From Bacteroides xylanisolvens XB1A (lineage in GTDB: Bacteria > Bacteroidota > Bacteroidia > Bacteroidales > Bacteroidaceae): 34,554 nt of DNA. Within the stretch, counting starts at the first letter, position 1; each line of letters starts with the position of its first letter. The translations under genes were made by a program, and so were the position numbers. The notes beneath the pieces were generated by a model. It had not been told where the DNA came from. It did no database searches and saw nothing but the letters and a program-made list of their open reading frames with translations. The DNA is taken from assembly GCF_000210075.1 (NCBI RefSeq), contig NC_021017.1, positions 2,203,164 to 2,237,717 on the forward strand, written 5' to 3'. This document shows positions 24,584-33,189 of this stretch, piece after piece.

Positions 24584-26359
24584 TTAACGGGCAATATCCG
24601 GATAACCGGGATTCTGTTTCAGATATTCATTCTGCTCCAATTGGGTCTGTGAAAACGGGAACAATTCATAATGAGTATCTGCATCCCGTTTCTTGTCCCA
24701 CCATGCATCCTGAAATCTTCCGAAGCGGATCAAATCCGTACGACGACGGCTCTCCGCAAGAAATTCCCGCCCCCATTCATCAAGCATTTCTTTTAGATCA
24801 AGTACCACGTTACCTTCCGGCTGATAAGCGATATCTGCAGTAAAGTTTTCATAGTTGCGTTTACGCACGCTGTTCAACAGCTTGCCGGCCTCGCCTGCCT
24901 GTCCGAGACGAAGAAGGCATTCCGCCTGCGAATAAATAATCTCCGCCAAACGGATTTCCGTATAATCCGACTCTATAAAATATCCTCCATCAAACGGATA
25001 GAAAGGATACTTCACACAGTAAAGCCCCGAGTTGAAATCTCCGTTTCCCAGTTTAGACTCCTGATAATTCGGGTTGGCAATATAACCGGATTCTGCGTTA
25101 CCTTCAAAACGTCCCACTTGATCAAGTAGGTAAAGGACATATTGATTATCCGGATTCTTGGCATATCCCCCACTAATACTGGAATTAGCTATTTTCCCTT
25201 CCATGAAGAACATACCTTCCCGTGTATTATTACTCGTATTTACATATTGTTTATAACGTTTATCGCCCGCATACTTGGCGAATTTCTGCGTAACCATGCC
25301 CAATTCATAATCAAACAATGCACGTGGTTGCTGGTTATTATAACTTGGCGAAAGTGCATATTTGGGATTTCGGCTGCCATCTCCTTCAATTTTCAGGTAT
25401 TTCTCACAACCATAAGGAAGGGCCCGCCCGTAAACTGTTCTCTTATCATTTTTCAGATGCCAGCTAGTCAATCCATAAGAACCGGGAAAACCGAGGATTA
25501 CTTCATTACACATTTCATTATTCCAGTCAAAAGGTTCGTACCAGTTATCAGCGATTGCATAATAGCCGAATTCTCCTCCGGTAATACGCTCACACATATC
25601 AATACATTCCTGCCATTTAGGCTGTCCAATCCACTTTTCCGCATTTAAATAAAGACGTACCAGCAATGCAGCAGCCCCCGCTTTAGTAAATTGTCCTTGT
25701 TGACCGCCATTACCAGATTGTCCGATTTTGGAAGGTAAAGCTACCAGACAGACATCTCTCAACTCACTTTCGATAAAATCAAACATAACCTGTGGAGATA
25801 CCTGCTTCCGGTTTTCCGGCTGTTCATTGACCGCTTGGTCAGAAGTCGTAGTTAAGATACAATTACGGTAACTATTAAGCAGGCGAAGATAACAGTAAGC
25901 TCTCATACAACGTAGTTGCGCTTTAAAACTATCAAACTCACTGTCACTTAAATTAAATTTAGAAGGATTCAATTGAGACAAATCATCCAACACCAGATTG
26001 CATTGACCGATACCGCCATACATGCCTTCCCACTCGTTTGTCCAGTCTTCCTGATTAATGTCATCGTATTGATGATAATGATATTTTTCCCATTTACCGC
26101 CATCATACCACCAAGTTCCCCGAGTAGGCGTTATCAACTGATCCCCTGTCAGTTCTTCGTGTTCATGACGTCTGACAATGGATTCATAGATATGCTCAAA
26201 CGGACGAAAAACGGCGTTGATAACATCCTGTTTGGTATTATAATAGTTTTGAGACATGACCTGATCATACACCGTTTCCGACAGATCTGTACAGGATGGC
26301 AAACTAATGACTGTACCTGCCATTATCCCTAATCCAATGATATATTTTGTTATTTTCAT
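24584..26359 (-). CDS. susD-like: SusD/RagB-family surface glycan-binding lipoprotein
   Basis: 591 residues with lipobox ISLPSC (C23). SusD proteins sit as lids on SusC channels and bind the incoming glycan through helical TPR-like repeats. Recognisable are the N-terminal LSETVYDQVMSQNYYNTKQDVINAVFRPF, the RCMRAYCYLRLLNSYRN helix pair, and the C-terminal ADFTEIRLAEI-like segment (SDYTEIRLAEIIYSQAECLLRLGQ). The RagB ending is present too: LLNSVRKRNY, EWGREFLAESRRRTDLIRFGRF and the final NPGYPD. Full length, no defects. It starts 12 nt after susC, the standard pairing. Confidence 0.96.
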   Translation of the reverse strand: MKITKYIIGLGIMAGTVISLPSCTDLSETVYDQVMSQNYYNTKQDVINAVFRPFEHIYESIVRRHEHEELTGDQLITPTRGTWWYDGGKWEKYHYHQYDDINQEDWTNEWEGMYGGIGQCNLVLDDLSQLNPSKFNLSDSEFDSFKAQLRCMRAYCYLRLLNSYRNCILTTTSDQAVNEQPENRKQVSPQVMFDFIESELRDVCLVALPSKIGQSGNGGQQGQFTKAGAAALLVRLYLNAEKWIGQPKWQECIDMCERITGGEFGYYAIADNWYEPFDWNNEMCNEVILGFPGSYGLTSWHLKNDKRTVYGRALPYGCEKYLKIEGDGSRNPKYALSPSYNNQQPRALFDYELGMVTQKFAKYAGDKRYKQYVNTSNNTREGMFFMEGKIANSSISGGYAKNPDNQYVLYLLDQVGRFEGNAESGYIANPNYQESKLGNGDFNSGLYCVKYPFYPFDGGYFIESDYTEIRLAEIIYSQAECLLRLGQAGEAGKLLNSVRKRNYENFTADIAYQPEGNVVLDLKEMLDEWGREFLAESRRRTDLIRFGRFQDAWWDKKRDADTHYELFPFSQTQLEQNEYLKQNPGYPDIAR

Positions 26360-26371
26360 AATCGTCTTTTA

Positions 26372-29368
26372 TTAGAAACTTACTTGTAATCCTAAAATAA
26401 ACTGAAAAGCAGACGGATAATAGTTATATCCTCCTCCGAAAGTACCCGGTGTCAGTCCGTTCACTTCGTAGGTAGAAGGATCTACACCGGTAAACTTCGT
26501 AAACGTATAAAGATTGTTGGCCGTACCGAACAAACGTATCTTTTCAATATATTTCTTATTCAGGTTCATGGTATATCCTAAAGTGACGTTGTCTATCTTC
26601 AGATAATCACCCGGTTCAATGAAGTAGTCGGTAATCACATTCTTACCTGTCGTGATATGTGCATTCTTCGAATAAGCGGTCGTCAACTGGTTGGTAGTCA
26701 TGCTCTGCAATCCGAAATAGAAATCATGCACGTTGAATATGTCAAACCCGGCAGCACCACGGAGGGCAACAGACAAATCAAAGTTCTTATAAGTGAAGTT
26801 ATGCGTCATAGAGCCGGTGAATTTCGGCAAACCGTTTCCGGTCACAGACTTATCCTCTTCCGTACCTTGGGCTACAGGAATCACATTCCCCTTTTTATCA
26901 TAAATCAGCCAGTCACCTTTTTTATCCACTCCTGCATAACGATATGTAAAGTAGTTACCAATACGTTCCCCCTCTTCAATCCGCTGCAAATATCCCGGAT
27001 TATTCGGATTCGCCATGCTACAGGTAGAGTAATATTTTTGTCCTTTATATATATCGTTGGAAAAACTGACAAACTTATTGTTATTAGTAGCCCCCACTAA
27101 TGTGAAACTATAAGTGAAATCCTTTGTCCGGACAGCATTTACTGTAACATCAAGTTCGAAACCGGTATTACGCAATGTACCTACATTGGTATAGATGGTG
27201 GAGAACAAGTTAGGTGGTACCGGTACAGAATAATCTCCGAGCAAATCACTTTGTTTACGATGGAAATAGTTAAATGAACCGGTCACTTTGTGTGAGAAGA
27301 GTGAGAAGTCCAAACCCACATTCTGATTATGTCCTTTCTCCCAGCGCAATTCCGAGTTCGTATTTTTGCTCGGTCCCCATACATGAAAACGGTTACCATT
27401 GTATTGATACCAACCGAAAGCCCGGTAAGTAGCCAGAGAATTATAATTTCCTATTTCCTGATTACCTGTCACCCCATAGTCATAACGTACTTTCAAGTCA
27501 TCAATCCATGAAAGTCCTTTCATAAACTTCTCATCCGAGATACGCCAACCGACAGATACAGCCGGGAAATTGCCCCATTTATGATTCTCGCCAAAGCGGG
27601 AAGACCCTTCGTGGCGTAAAGAAAAAGTAAACAGGTAGCGCTCTTTCCAATCATAATTAACACGTCCGAAGAAGCTGATTAACTTATGGTCATTCTTATA
27701 GGAGCCCATCATTGTTTTTCCATCTTTTGCCGCTTCCAGCCCGGAACCCAGATTATTATACGTCAATCCATCCGAAGAGAAATTCCAGTTTTCAGCAGAC
27801 ATTCCGGAATTTACACCATAATTATAGCTATACCCCACCATTGCACGGATCTGATGATTCTTGATACGTGTAGAGAAATTTGTTACCCATTCCAGATTGT
27901 TAGTCGTACTTTTGTCGAAGTCACGGCTGGCTTTTCCGGTGACACCATCATTTACGTTAGAACCATAAGTAGACGGTGTAAACCATCCGTTAAATTTATC
28001 AACTTGATATTGAGAAATAGTGACCTGCGACTTCAATACCATGTCCGGATTCTTCGGATTAAACAGAGGCAGCAGATTAACGGCAGCCGTAGCATTCCAT
28101 TCCAGCAACTTAATTTCCGTACCATTCTCTTCTTCATTCAATTGCTCTACGATATTAGAACCTTCCGTTCCACTGGGAAAACGATAGTACCCATTAGCCG
28201 ATTCCGAATCATAAATAGGCATTGTCGGATTGTTTTTAATAGCATTGCTATATACATTGGCTGATTTGTTCCGGTCGATAACACGAGGAGTTATATTAGC
28301 AGAAAACGTGAATAGCCCGTCTTTGGTTGTATGGTTAATATTGGCACGTGCTCCATATTCACGACGGTCGGAACGCAAATCAATACCACGGGCATTACGA
28401 TAGTCGGCGGTCACCCGATAGTTGGTTCTCGCATTACCGCCGGAAAATGTCAATGTATGCATGTGAGTCACCCCCAATTGAGTAACGGCATCAAACCAGT
28501 CTGAATCAGCTCCCATATCGGAAAGCGGATTAGACACTGTGCGATAAGCACGGTATTCTTCCGCATTCATGATGTCGAGTTCTTTTTTAGCTTTATTAAA
28601 AGTAACGGAAGTACTATAGGTTGTATGAACCTGTCCATCTTTGGTCCCTTTCTTTAGATTAATCAGGATAACCCCGTTACTACCCCGCGTACCATAGATC
28701 GCAGAAGCAGCACCGTCTTTCAATACATCAATCGATTCAATATCGGCAGGGTTAATATTCGTCATATCACCTCCCGGCACTCCGTCTACCACAATTAACG
28801 GTCCTAAACCTGCATTACGGGAAGAGACACCACGAATCTGAATACTTCCTTGATTGTTCGGATCGGCCAGAGCTGTGTTAGAAACCGAAACGCTGGAAAC
28901 TTTCCCCTGCAAAAGCATGGAGGCATCGAGGCTGGATATCTGATTCAGATCTTTCGCACCTATATGCGAAATAGCCGAAGTCATTTCTTTCCGTTTCATC
29001 GTACCGTAACCCACCACTACCACTTCATTCAAAGCGGTCGATTCTTCTTTCAATACGATCTTCAATAACTGGCCGTTTTTAACAGCCACTTCTTGTGTTT
29101 CATAACCGATATAAGACACTTTCAGGTGTCCATTCTTAGGTACGTTCACCAGAAATTTACCGTCTATATCTGTAATAGTACCCTGCTTCGATTCTACGAC
29201 TACTACGGAAGCGCCAATAACTGGTTCGCCCTTTTCGTCCGTCACCGTACCTGACACCTTACTTTCCTGCTGAACTTCCAAAGAAGCTCCCTTTACCTGT
29301 ATACCGGAAAACAGTATCAGCAGTATACCTAACAGACAGGTACACGTTTTGAAATGAATATTCTTCAT
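26372..29368 (-). CDS. susC-like: SusC/RagA-family TonB-dependent transporter
   Basis: 998 residues. A signal peptide (about 1-28) is followed by a carboxypeptidase-regulatory-like domain (about 36-112, VSGTVTDEKGEPVIGASVVV and SYIGYETQEVAV). Next come the conserved LNEVVVVGYGT segment and the plug (about 125-240, with IQIRGVSS, PLIVVDGVPG and DAASAIYGTRGSNGVILI-like text). A 22-stranded barrel ends in the aromatic LGLQVSF. It imports oligosaccharides across the outer membrane using TonB energy, together with the SusD protein. No N-terminal secretin/anti-sigma STN domain is seen, which agrees with control by the HTCS rather than by an ECF sigma/anti-sigma pair. It starts 30 nt after the first GDPD gene, so both are on one transcript. 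Confidence 0.97.
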   Translation of the reverse strand: MKNIHFKTCTCLLGILLILFSGIQVKGASLEVQQESKVSGTVTDEKGEPVIGASVVVVESKQGTITDIDGKFLVNVPKNGHLKVSYIGYETQEVAVKNGQLLKIVLKEESTALNEVVVVGYGTMKRKEMTSAISHIGAKDLNQISSLDASMLLQGKVSSVSVSNTALADPNNQGSIQIRGVSSRNAGLGPLIVVDGVPGGDMTNINPADIESIDVLKDGAASAIYGTRGSNGVILINLKKGTKDGQVHTTYSTSVTFNKAKKELDIMNAEEYRAYRTVSNPLSDMGADSDWFDAVTQLGVTHMHTLTFSGGNARTNYRVTADYRNARGIDLRSDRREYGARANINHTTKDGLFTFSANITPRVIDRNKSANVYSNAIKNNPTMPIYDSESANGYYRFPSGTEGSNIVEQLNEEENGTEIKLLEWNATAAVNLLPLFNPKNPDMVLKSQVTISQYQVDKFNGWFTPSTYGSNVNDGVTGKASRDFDKSTTNNLEWVTNFSTRIKNHQIRAMVGYSYNYGVNSGMSAENWNFSSDGLTYNNLGSGLEAAKDGKTMMGSYKNDHKLISFFGRVNYDWKERYLFTFSLRHEGSSRFGENHKWGNFPAVSVGWRISDEKFMKGLSWIDDLKVRYDYGVTGNQEIGNYNSLATYRAFGWYQYNGNRFHVWGPSKNTNSELRWEKGHNQNVGLDFSLFSHKVTGSFNYFHRKQSDLLGDYSVPVPPNLFSTIYTNVGTLRNTGFELDVTVNAVRTKDFTYSFTLVGATNNNKFVSFSNDIYKGQKYYSTCSMANPNNPGYLQRIEEGERIGNYFTYRYAGVDKKGDWLIYDKKGNVIPVAQGTEEDKSVTGNGLPKFTGSMTHNFTYKNFDLSVALRGAAGFDIFNVHDFYFGLQSMTTNQLTTAYSKNAHITTGKNVITDYFIEPGDYLKIDNVTLGYTMNLNKKYIEKIRLFGTANNLYTFTKFTGVDPSTYEVNGLTPGTFGGGYNYYPSAFQFILGLQVSF

Positions 29369-29398
29369 AAATAAATGATTTTATGTTAGATGATAAAG

Positions 29399-30574
29399 TT
29401 AACGCAATCCTCTTGCTTGTAAAGCGGAGATTAATACTTCCGGTGCATCTGTCTGTATCATACGTACTTCAGGATAAATCTGAAGAAGCTCATCCAGATA
29501 AGTCGTATTTATATCATATTCAGGTATCAATCCGGATAATACATGAAGCATATTGACTGTAGGAATCATTCCCTCACTGACGGCAGTTCCTATAGGAGTA
29601 CTTTGCCCGTCGGGAGCATAAGAATATTGCACGAAGTAATTGCCCGGAAGCCCAACCAGAGGTTTGTAAGCGCTTTGTGCCCATGTGTACACGTGTGCCT
29701 TTTTAGAAATAGACAACACTTCTTCTGCTTTCTGGCTACTGTTACAATAGAAAAAGACTTGTTCCATCATATCCAGTTCCTTGACAACATTCATCACTTC
29801 TTGGGTAGAGGCTGTACGTGGAGAATAATCCAGATTGAAATATATTTTTCCACGCCCTGCTTTCAGAAACTCTTCCAATGTGGGCATCTTCTCATCGGTC
29901 ACCCTTCCATTCCGGTCCAACAGATTATATTGCTGAATTTCAGCATAAGTCATTTTCGTAATATCCCCTGTGCCGTTAGTCGTAGCATTGATTGTCTGGT
30001 CATGGCACACCATAACTACTCCATCGCTTGTGAGATGAGTGTCACATTCAATCACATCCGCTCCTGCATTGATGGCAGCTTCTACAGCAGATACCGAATT
30101 TTCGGGAATAGTCTTGTCTGTTGTATGAGAGCGATGCGTCATAGCCCATACCATTTTGTTATCTGCATCCCTGAATTGCTTCATGGCTTCTGTCAGCGCC
30201 AATAGGTCGTAAATACGGATCCTTTTCTGTACTACGCGCTCACCCGCTGTCACTAACATCGTGTAGTCACCACTTTGTGTATAAGCATGAGTGATAGGCG
30301 TAGCAGCTTTCCCTTCCTTGACCGTTCCGTCACCAAAGTCGACAGTAATGTCAGTATTACTATCGATATTGTTAAACACCACTTCCACTACCTCTTTCAG
30401 CATAGCACGGGTGCTCGTTTGCAGATAAGGATTCTTTTTTACGGGATCATCATCTGAACATGCCATAAAACTAATTCCGCATAAAACAATTAAACTGTAT
30501 GCATATTTTATAGCCAGTAATTTTAAAATTCTTCTCTTTATAAGAAGAAAGGACAATAGATTTTCATTTCTCAT
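29399..30574 (-). CDS. PKD-GDPD lipoprotein (glycerophosphodiester phosphodiesterase)
   Basis: 391 residues from the ATG at 30574. The frame is open to 30658, but those extra residues are unlikely and would include the promoter box. The lipobox is ISFMAC (C39), so it is a lipoprotein, perhaps surface-exposed because DDDP follows the cysteine. A PKD-like beta-sandwich at about residues 50-120 (VDFGDGTVKEG, THAYTQSGDYTMLVTAG) precedes the GDPD barrel. Catalytic motifs are intact: THRSHTTDKTIPENS (the His-Arg pair), IECDTH (E and D), and VCHDQTINATTNGTG (His). It is the first gene of the SusCD operon, 30 nt before susC. Hydrolysis of a glycerophosphodiester at the surface before import is the likely role; the substrate is unknown. 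Confidence 0.9.
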   Translation of the reverse strand: MRNENLLSFLLIKRRILKLLAIKYAYSLIVLCGISFMACSDDDPVKKNPYLQTSTRAMLKEVVEVVFNNIDSNTDITVDFGDGTVKEGKAATPITHAYTQSGDYTMLVTAGERVVQKRIRIYDLLALTEAMKQFRDADNKMVWAMTHRSHTTDKTIPENSVSAVEAAINAGADVIECDTHLTSDGVVMVCHDQTINATTNGTGDITKMTYAEIQQYNLLDRNGRVTDEKMPTLEEFLKAGRGKIYFNLDYSPRTASTQEVMNVVKELDMMEQVFFYCNSSQKAEEVLSISKKAHVYTWAQSAYKPLVGLPGNYFVQYSYAPDGQSTPIGTAVSEGMIPTVNMLHVLSGLIPEYDINTTYLDELLQIYPEVRMIQTDAPEVLISALQARGLR

Positions 30575-30616
30575 TGCGCGTTTTACATTAGTTGATTTAT
30601 TTAATAGATTACGTTG

Positions 30617-30624
30617 CAAACATA
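30617..30624 (-). promoter_or_regulatory. -7 element of the SusCD/GDPD operon
   Basis: The minus strand reads TATGTTTG, an exact TAnnTTTG, 43 nt before the ATG at 30574. Upstream is a T-rich tract but no clean TTTG at 19-21 nt, as expected for a promoter that needs the HTCS activator. Confidence 0.7.
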
Positions 30625-30745
30625 AGTAATACGCACTAAAAAAAAGGAAAAAAAACATTCAATAAAAGATGAGAATTTTTCTTTTCGTGAAAAAGAAGAC
30701 CATTTGAATAAGAAAAGAAAGAAACGGGCTCTTTTTGAATAAAAC

Positions 30746-30769
30746 GGGCGTATTGCAAAAAGTACGCCC
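30746..30769 (-). terminator. Terminator of the GH43 lipoprotein gene
   Basis: A 7-bp GC-rich stem (GGGCGTA at 30746-30752 and TACGCCC at 30763-30769) lies 8 nt beyond the stop. The minus strand then reads TTTTATTC. It separates this gene from the operon promoter about 120 nt further on. Confidence 0.65.
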
Positions 30770-30776
30770 CCTATTT

Positions 30777-31874
30777 TCATTTGCGTTCAGGAGTGCCTGA
30801 CGGTTTGCGAAGCGGGAATCCTTCTTTCTGCGGAATTCCTAAAACAGGGATTCCTTCCTTATCCCACTCTATTTTCTGCATACGCGGCGTCCGGCTATCC
30901 AAAACAAGCATATCATACAAACTCTTGCGGGCGTGATAAAGCATATACCATTCCTTACCGTCAGGTGAAGGAATAAAACAGATACTACCGGGTCCATATA
31001 CATGATTTTCCGGTGCTTGCTTAAACACAGGCTCCGGTGCCTTTTTCCAAGAAGCCGGATTCAGCAGATCGCTGTCAGTATCGGCAGTCAGCAGTCCTAC
31101 ACAGTAGTAAGGAGTCCAATTACCACTTGCCGAATAATAAATCAATAACTTATCTTTCTTCAAAGAATAGAAGAATTGCGGTGCTTCATTGACACGAATC
31201 GGATAGGCAGTTTTATTACCATCTATACTGATCCACTGACATTCCCATTCATATTCTGGTTCGGAAATCAAAATACGGTCAGAAGCCAGTGTCCATGGGT
31301 TCTCCATTTCGGCAATATAAATACATTGATTTTCCTGATAAACTCTACGTTTCTGCCATCCACACCAGATTAAATAACGCTTTCCTCCATGTTCAAAAGT
31401 ACTGGCATGAATTGCCCAATTATTATCTTCATCAGTTGATATTCTTCCCTTCATGACAAATTCCCCTTTCATCGGGTCAGCAGACTCATTCTCAAGCACA
31501 TAAATCTGACGATTATCAATATTTCCATCATCCGCACAACAATAAATATACCATTTATTATTAATGTAATGTATTTCAGGTCCCCAAAGATGAAATGCGT
31601 TTGACGAATTTTGAGGTACCCACACATCTTTCTGGGATGCTTCCGCCAACCGGGTTATATCATCTGTTGCCCATAAAGTGATGCGGTCGCTCATACTTTG
31701 GGTATAATAATATATTCCGTTATGGAATACCGCCCATGGGTCTCCTCCTCTTGACAAAAGCGGATTCGTATAAACAGGTACGGAATCGAGGTCTACCCGC
31801 TCATGTGTTTTTTTATTCTGACCGGATGAGCAACCCACTAAAAGAATAAGGAGAAAATACAATAAAATTCGCAT
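30777..31874 (-). CDS. GH43-family lipoprotein with altered active-site residues
   Basis: 365 residues from the ATG at 31874 (the frame is open to 32036, but that part lacks protein character and would bury the signal peptide). The lipobox is LLVGC (C15). The five-bladed propeller of GH43 is clear: NPLLSRGGDPWAVFHNGIYYYT, FHLWGPEIHYINNKWYIYCC, RVNEAPQFFY, YSASGNWTPYYCVGLLT and YMLYHARKS. It resembles GH43 arabinofuranosidase-type subfamilies. The base D45 (GGDPW) and acid E230 (VNEAPQ) are present. The third Asp, normally in W-A-I-D, is His156 (WAIHAS), and the His normally in GPGHNSF is Ser297 (GPGSICF). Activity may therefore be changed or lost, leaving a binding role. It has its own terminator. 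Confidence 0.88.
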   Translation of the reverse strand: MRILLYFLLILLVGCSSGQNKKTHERVDLDSVPVYTNPLLSRGGDPWAVFHNGIYYYTQSMSDRITLWATDDITRLAEASQKDVWVPQNSSNAFHLWGPEIHYINNKWYIYCCADDGNIDNRQIYVLENESADPMKGEFVMKGRISTDEDNNWAIHASTFEHGGKRYLIWCGWQKRRVYQENQCIYIAEMENPWTLASDRILISEPEYEWECQWISIDGNKTAYPIRVNEAPQFFYSLKKDKLLIYYSASGNWTPYYCVGLLTADTDSDLLNPASWKKAPEPVFKQAPENHVYGPGSICFIPSPDGKEWYMLYHARKSLYDMLVLDSRTPRMQKIEWDKEGIPVLGIPQKEGFPLRKPSGTPERK

Positions 31875-32156
31875 AGTAATACTTATAATATATATAAATA
31901 ATAGCCTGTTAAATGACCAATTAAGAAATTCAAGACAGATACAACGAAAATGGGAGGGCAATATATAACAAAAGTGTTGAACCTGCAAACAAAGAAAGTG
32001 AAAAAACAAATCAAAACAGCCCTTTACAAGCAGCAATATATGAAATAATTATTTTTCCGGCAATTTGGTTGATTCTCGCTATTTATTGGCAAATAATCAA
32101 CCTTTATTTCATTGATTTTTCATCATTTTTGTGGCATAACTTTAATATTTATAGAC
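31875..32156. promoter_or_regulatory. Divergent promoter region between the two GH43 genes
   Basis: No gene is seen in this AT-rich 282-nt spacer. On the plus strand TAACTTTA at 32137-32144, one base off TAnnTTTG, has TTG 22 nt upstream (32112-32114), a plausible promoter for the GH43-GH42 pair starting at 32157. No convincing box was found for the minus-strand GH43 gene. Confidence 0.4.
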
Positions 32157-33149
32157 ATGAATTCCAAAATAGTATTCTTTTTCATGATTATGTGTTGCTG
32201 TTCAGTAACCTTATTTGCTCAAACAAATACGGGCAAAAAACAGACAAGTACTAATCCGGTTTTTGACGGTTGGTATGCAGATCCCGAAGGAGTCGTTTTC
32301 GGTGATAAATACTGGATTTATCCGACTTATTCAGCTCCTTTCGAACAACAATTGTACATGGATGCCTTTTCTTCCCCAGATTTGGTACACTGGAGAAAAC
32401 ACCCGAAAGTCCTTTCTGTCGAAAATATCAGCTGGTTAAGGAATGCTTTATGGGCACCTGCCGTGATAGAAGCAAATGGGAAATATTATTTCTATTTTGG
32501 AGCAAACAACATATATCATGAGAGTGAAGTGGGAGGTATAGGTGTGGCTGTAGCCGATCGTCCGGAAGGTCCTTTCAAGGATGCGCTCGGAAAGCCGCTG
32601 ATTGGCAAGATCGTGAACGGAGCGCAACCTATTGACCAGTTTGTTTTCAAGGACGATGACGGTCAGTATTATATGTATTACGGCGGTTGGGGACATTGCA
32701 ATATGGTGAAGATGGGATCTGATCTAATCAGTATCGTACCTTTTGAAGACGGAACAACTTATAAAGAAGTGACTCCGGAAAATTATATAGAAGGACCTTT
32801 TATGCTTAAACACAATGGCAAATATTATTTCATGTGGTCAGAAGGCGACTGGACAGGCCCCGATTATTGTGTAGCGTATGCCATTGCGGATTCGCCTTTT
32901 GGTCCGTTCAAAAGAGTCGGAAAGATTCTGGAGCAGGACACTAAAATAGCTAATGGTGCCGGACATCATTCCATTATCAAAGGTCCGGGAAAGGATGAAT
33001 GGTATATTGTCTATCATCGCCGCCCTTTGGGTGAAACCGATGGGAACTACCGCATTACTTGCATTGACCGAATGTATTTTAATAAAAACGGTACTATCAA
33101 ACCTGTAAAAATGACCTCCGGCGGAATAAAAGCCAGCCCATTGCGCTAA
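32157..33149 (+). CDS. Secreted GH43 family glycoside hydrolase
   Basis: 330 residues from the ATG at 32157, which puts a signal peptide (MNSKIVFFF to about residue 22, ending LFAQ) at the start. The alternative at 32112 would add 15 residues and is less likely. The five-bladed propeller of GH43 is complete with the catalytic trio intact: D42 in WYADPEG (base), D160 in PIDQFVF (pKa modulator) and E212 in YIEGPFM (acid). The metal-site-like His is in GAGHHSI. GH43 enzymes mostly remove arabinose or xylose and some act as exo-beta-1,3-galactanases; the subfamily cannot be fixed here. It is 40 nt ahead of the GH42 gene and probably forms an operon with it, so a galactose-containing substrate is likely. 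Confidence 0.9.
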   Translation: MNSKIVFFFMIMCCCSVTLFAQTNTGKKQTSTNPVFDGWYADPEGVVFGDKYWIYPTYSAPFEQQLYMDAFSSPDLVHWRKHPKVLSVENISWLRNALWAPAVIEANGKYYFYFGANNIYHESEVGGIGVAVADRPEGPFKDALGKPLIGKIVNGAQPIDQFVFKDDDGQYYMYYGGWGHCNMVKMGSDLISIVPFEDGTTYKEVTPENYIEGPFMLKHNGKYYFMWSEGDWTGPDYCVAYAIADSPFGPFKRVGKILEQDTKIANGAGHHSIIKGPGKDEWYIVYHRRPLGETDGNYRITCIDRMYFNKNGTIKPVKMTSGGIKASPLR

Positions 33150-33189
33150 CCAGTTATTTATTATAGCGATGAAACTTAAAATAATATCC

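Noticed and set aside
31875..32036. Longer start of the GH43 lipoprotein
   Set aside because: The 54 additional residues are rich in Phe and Cys without structure and would leave the lipobox internal.
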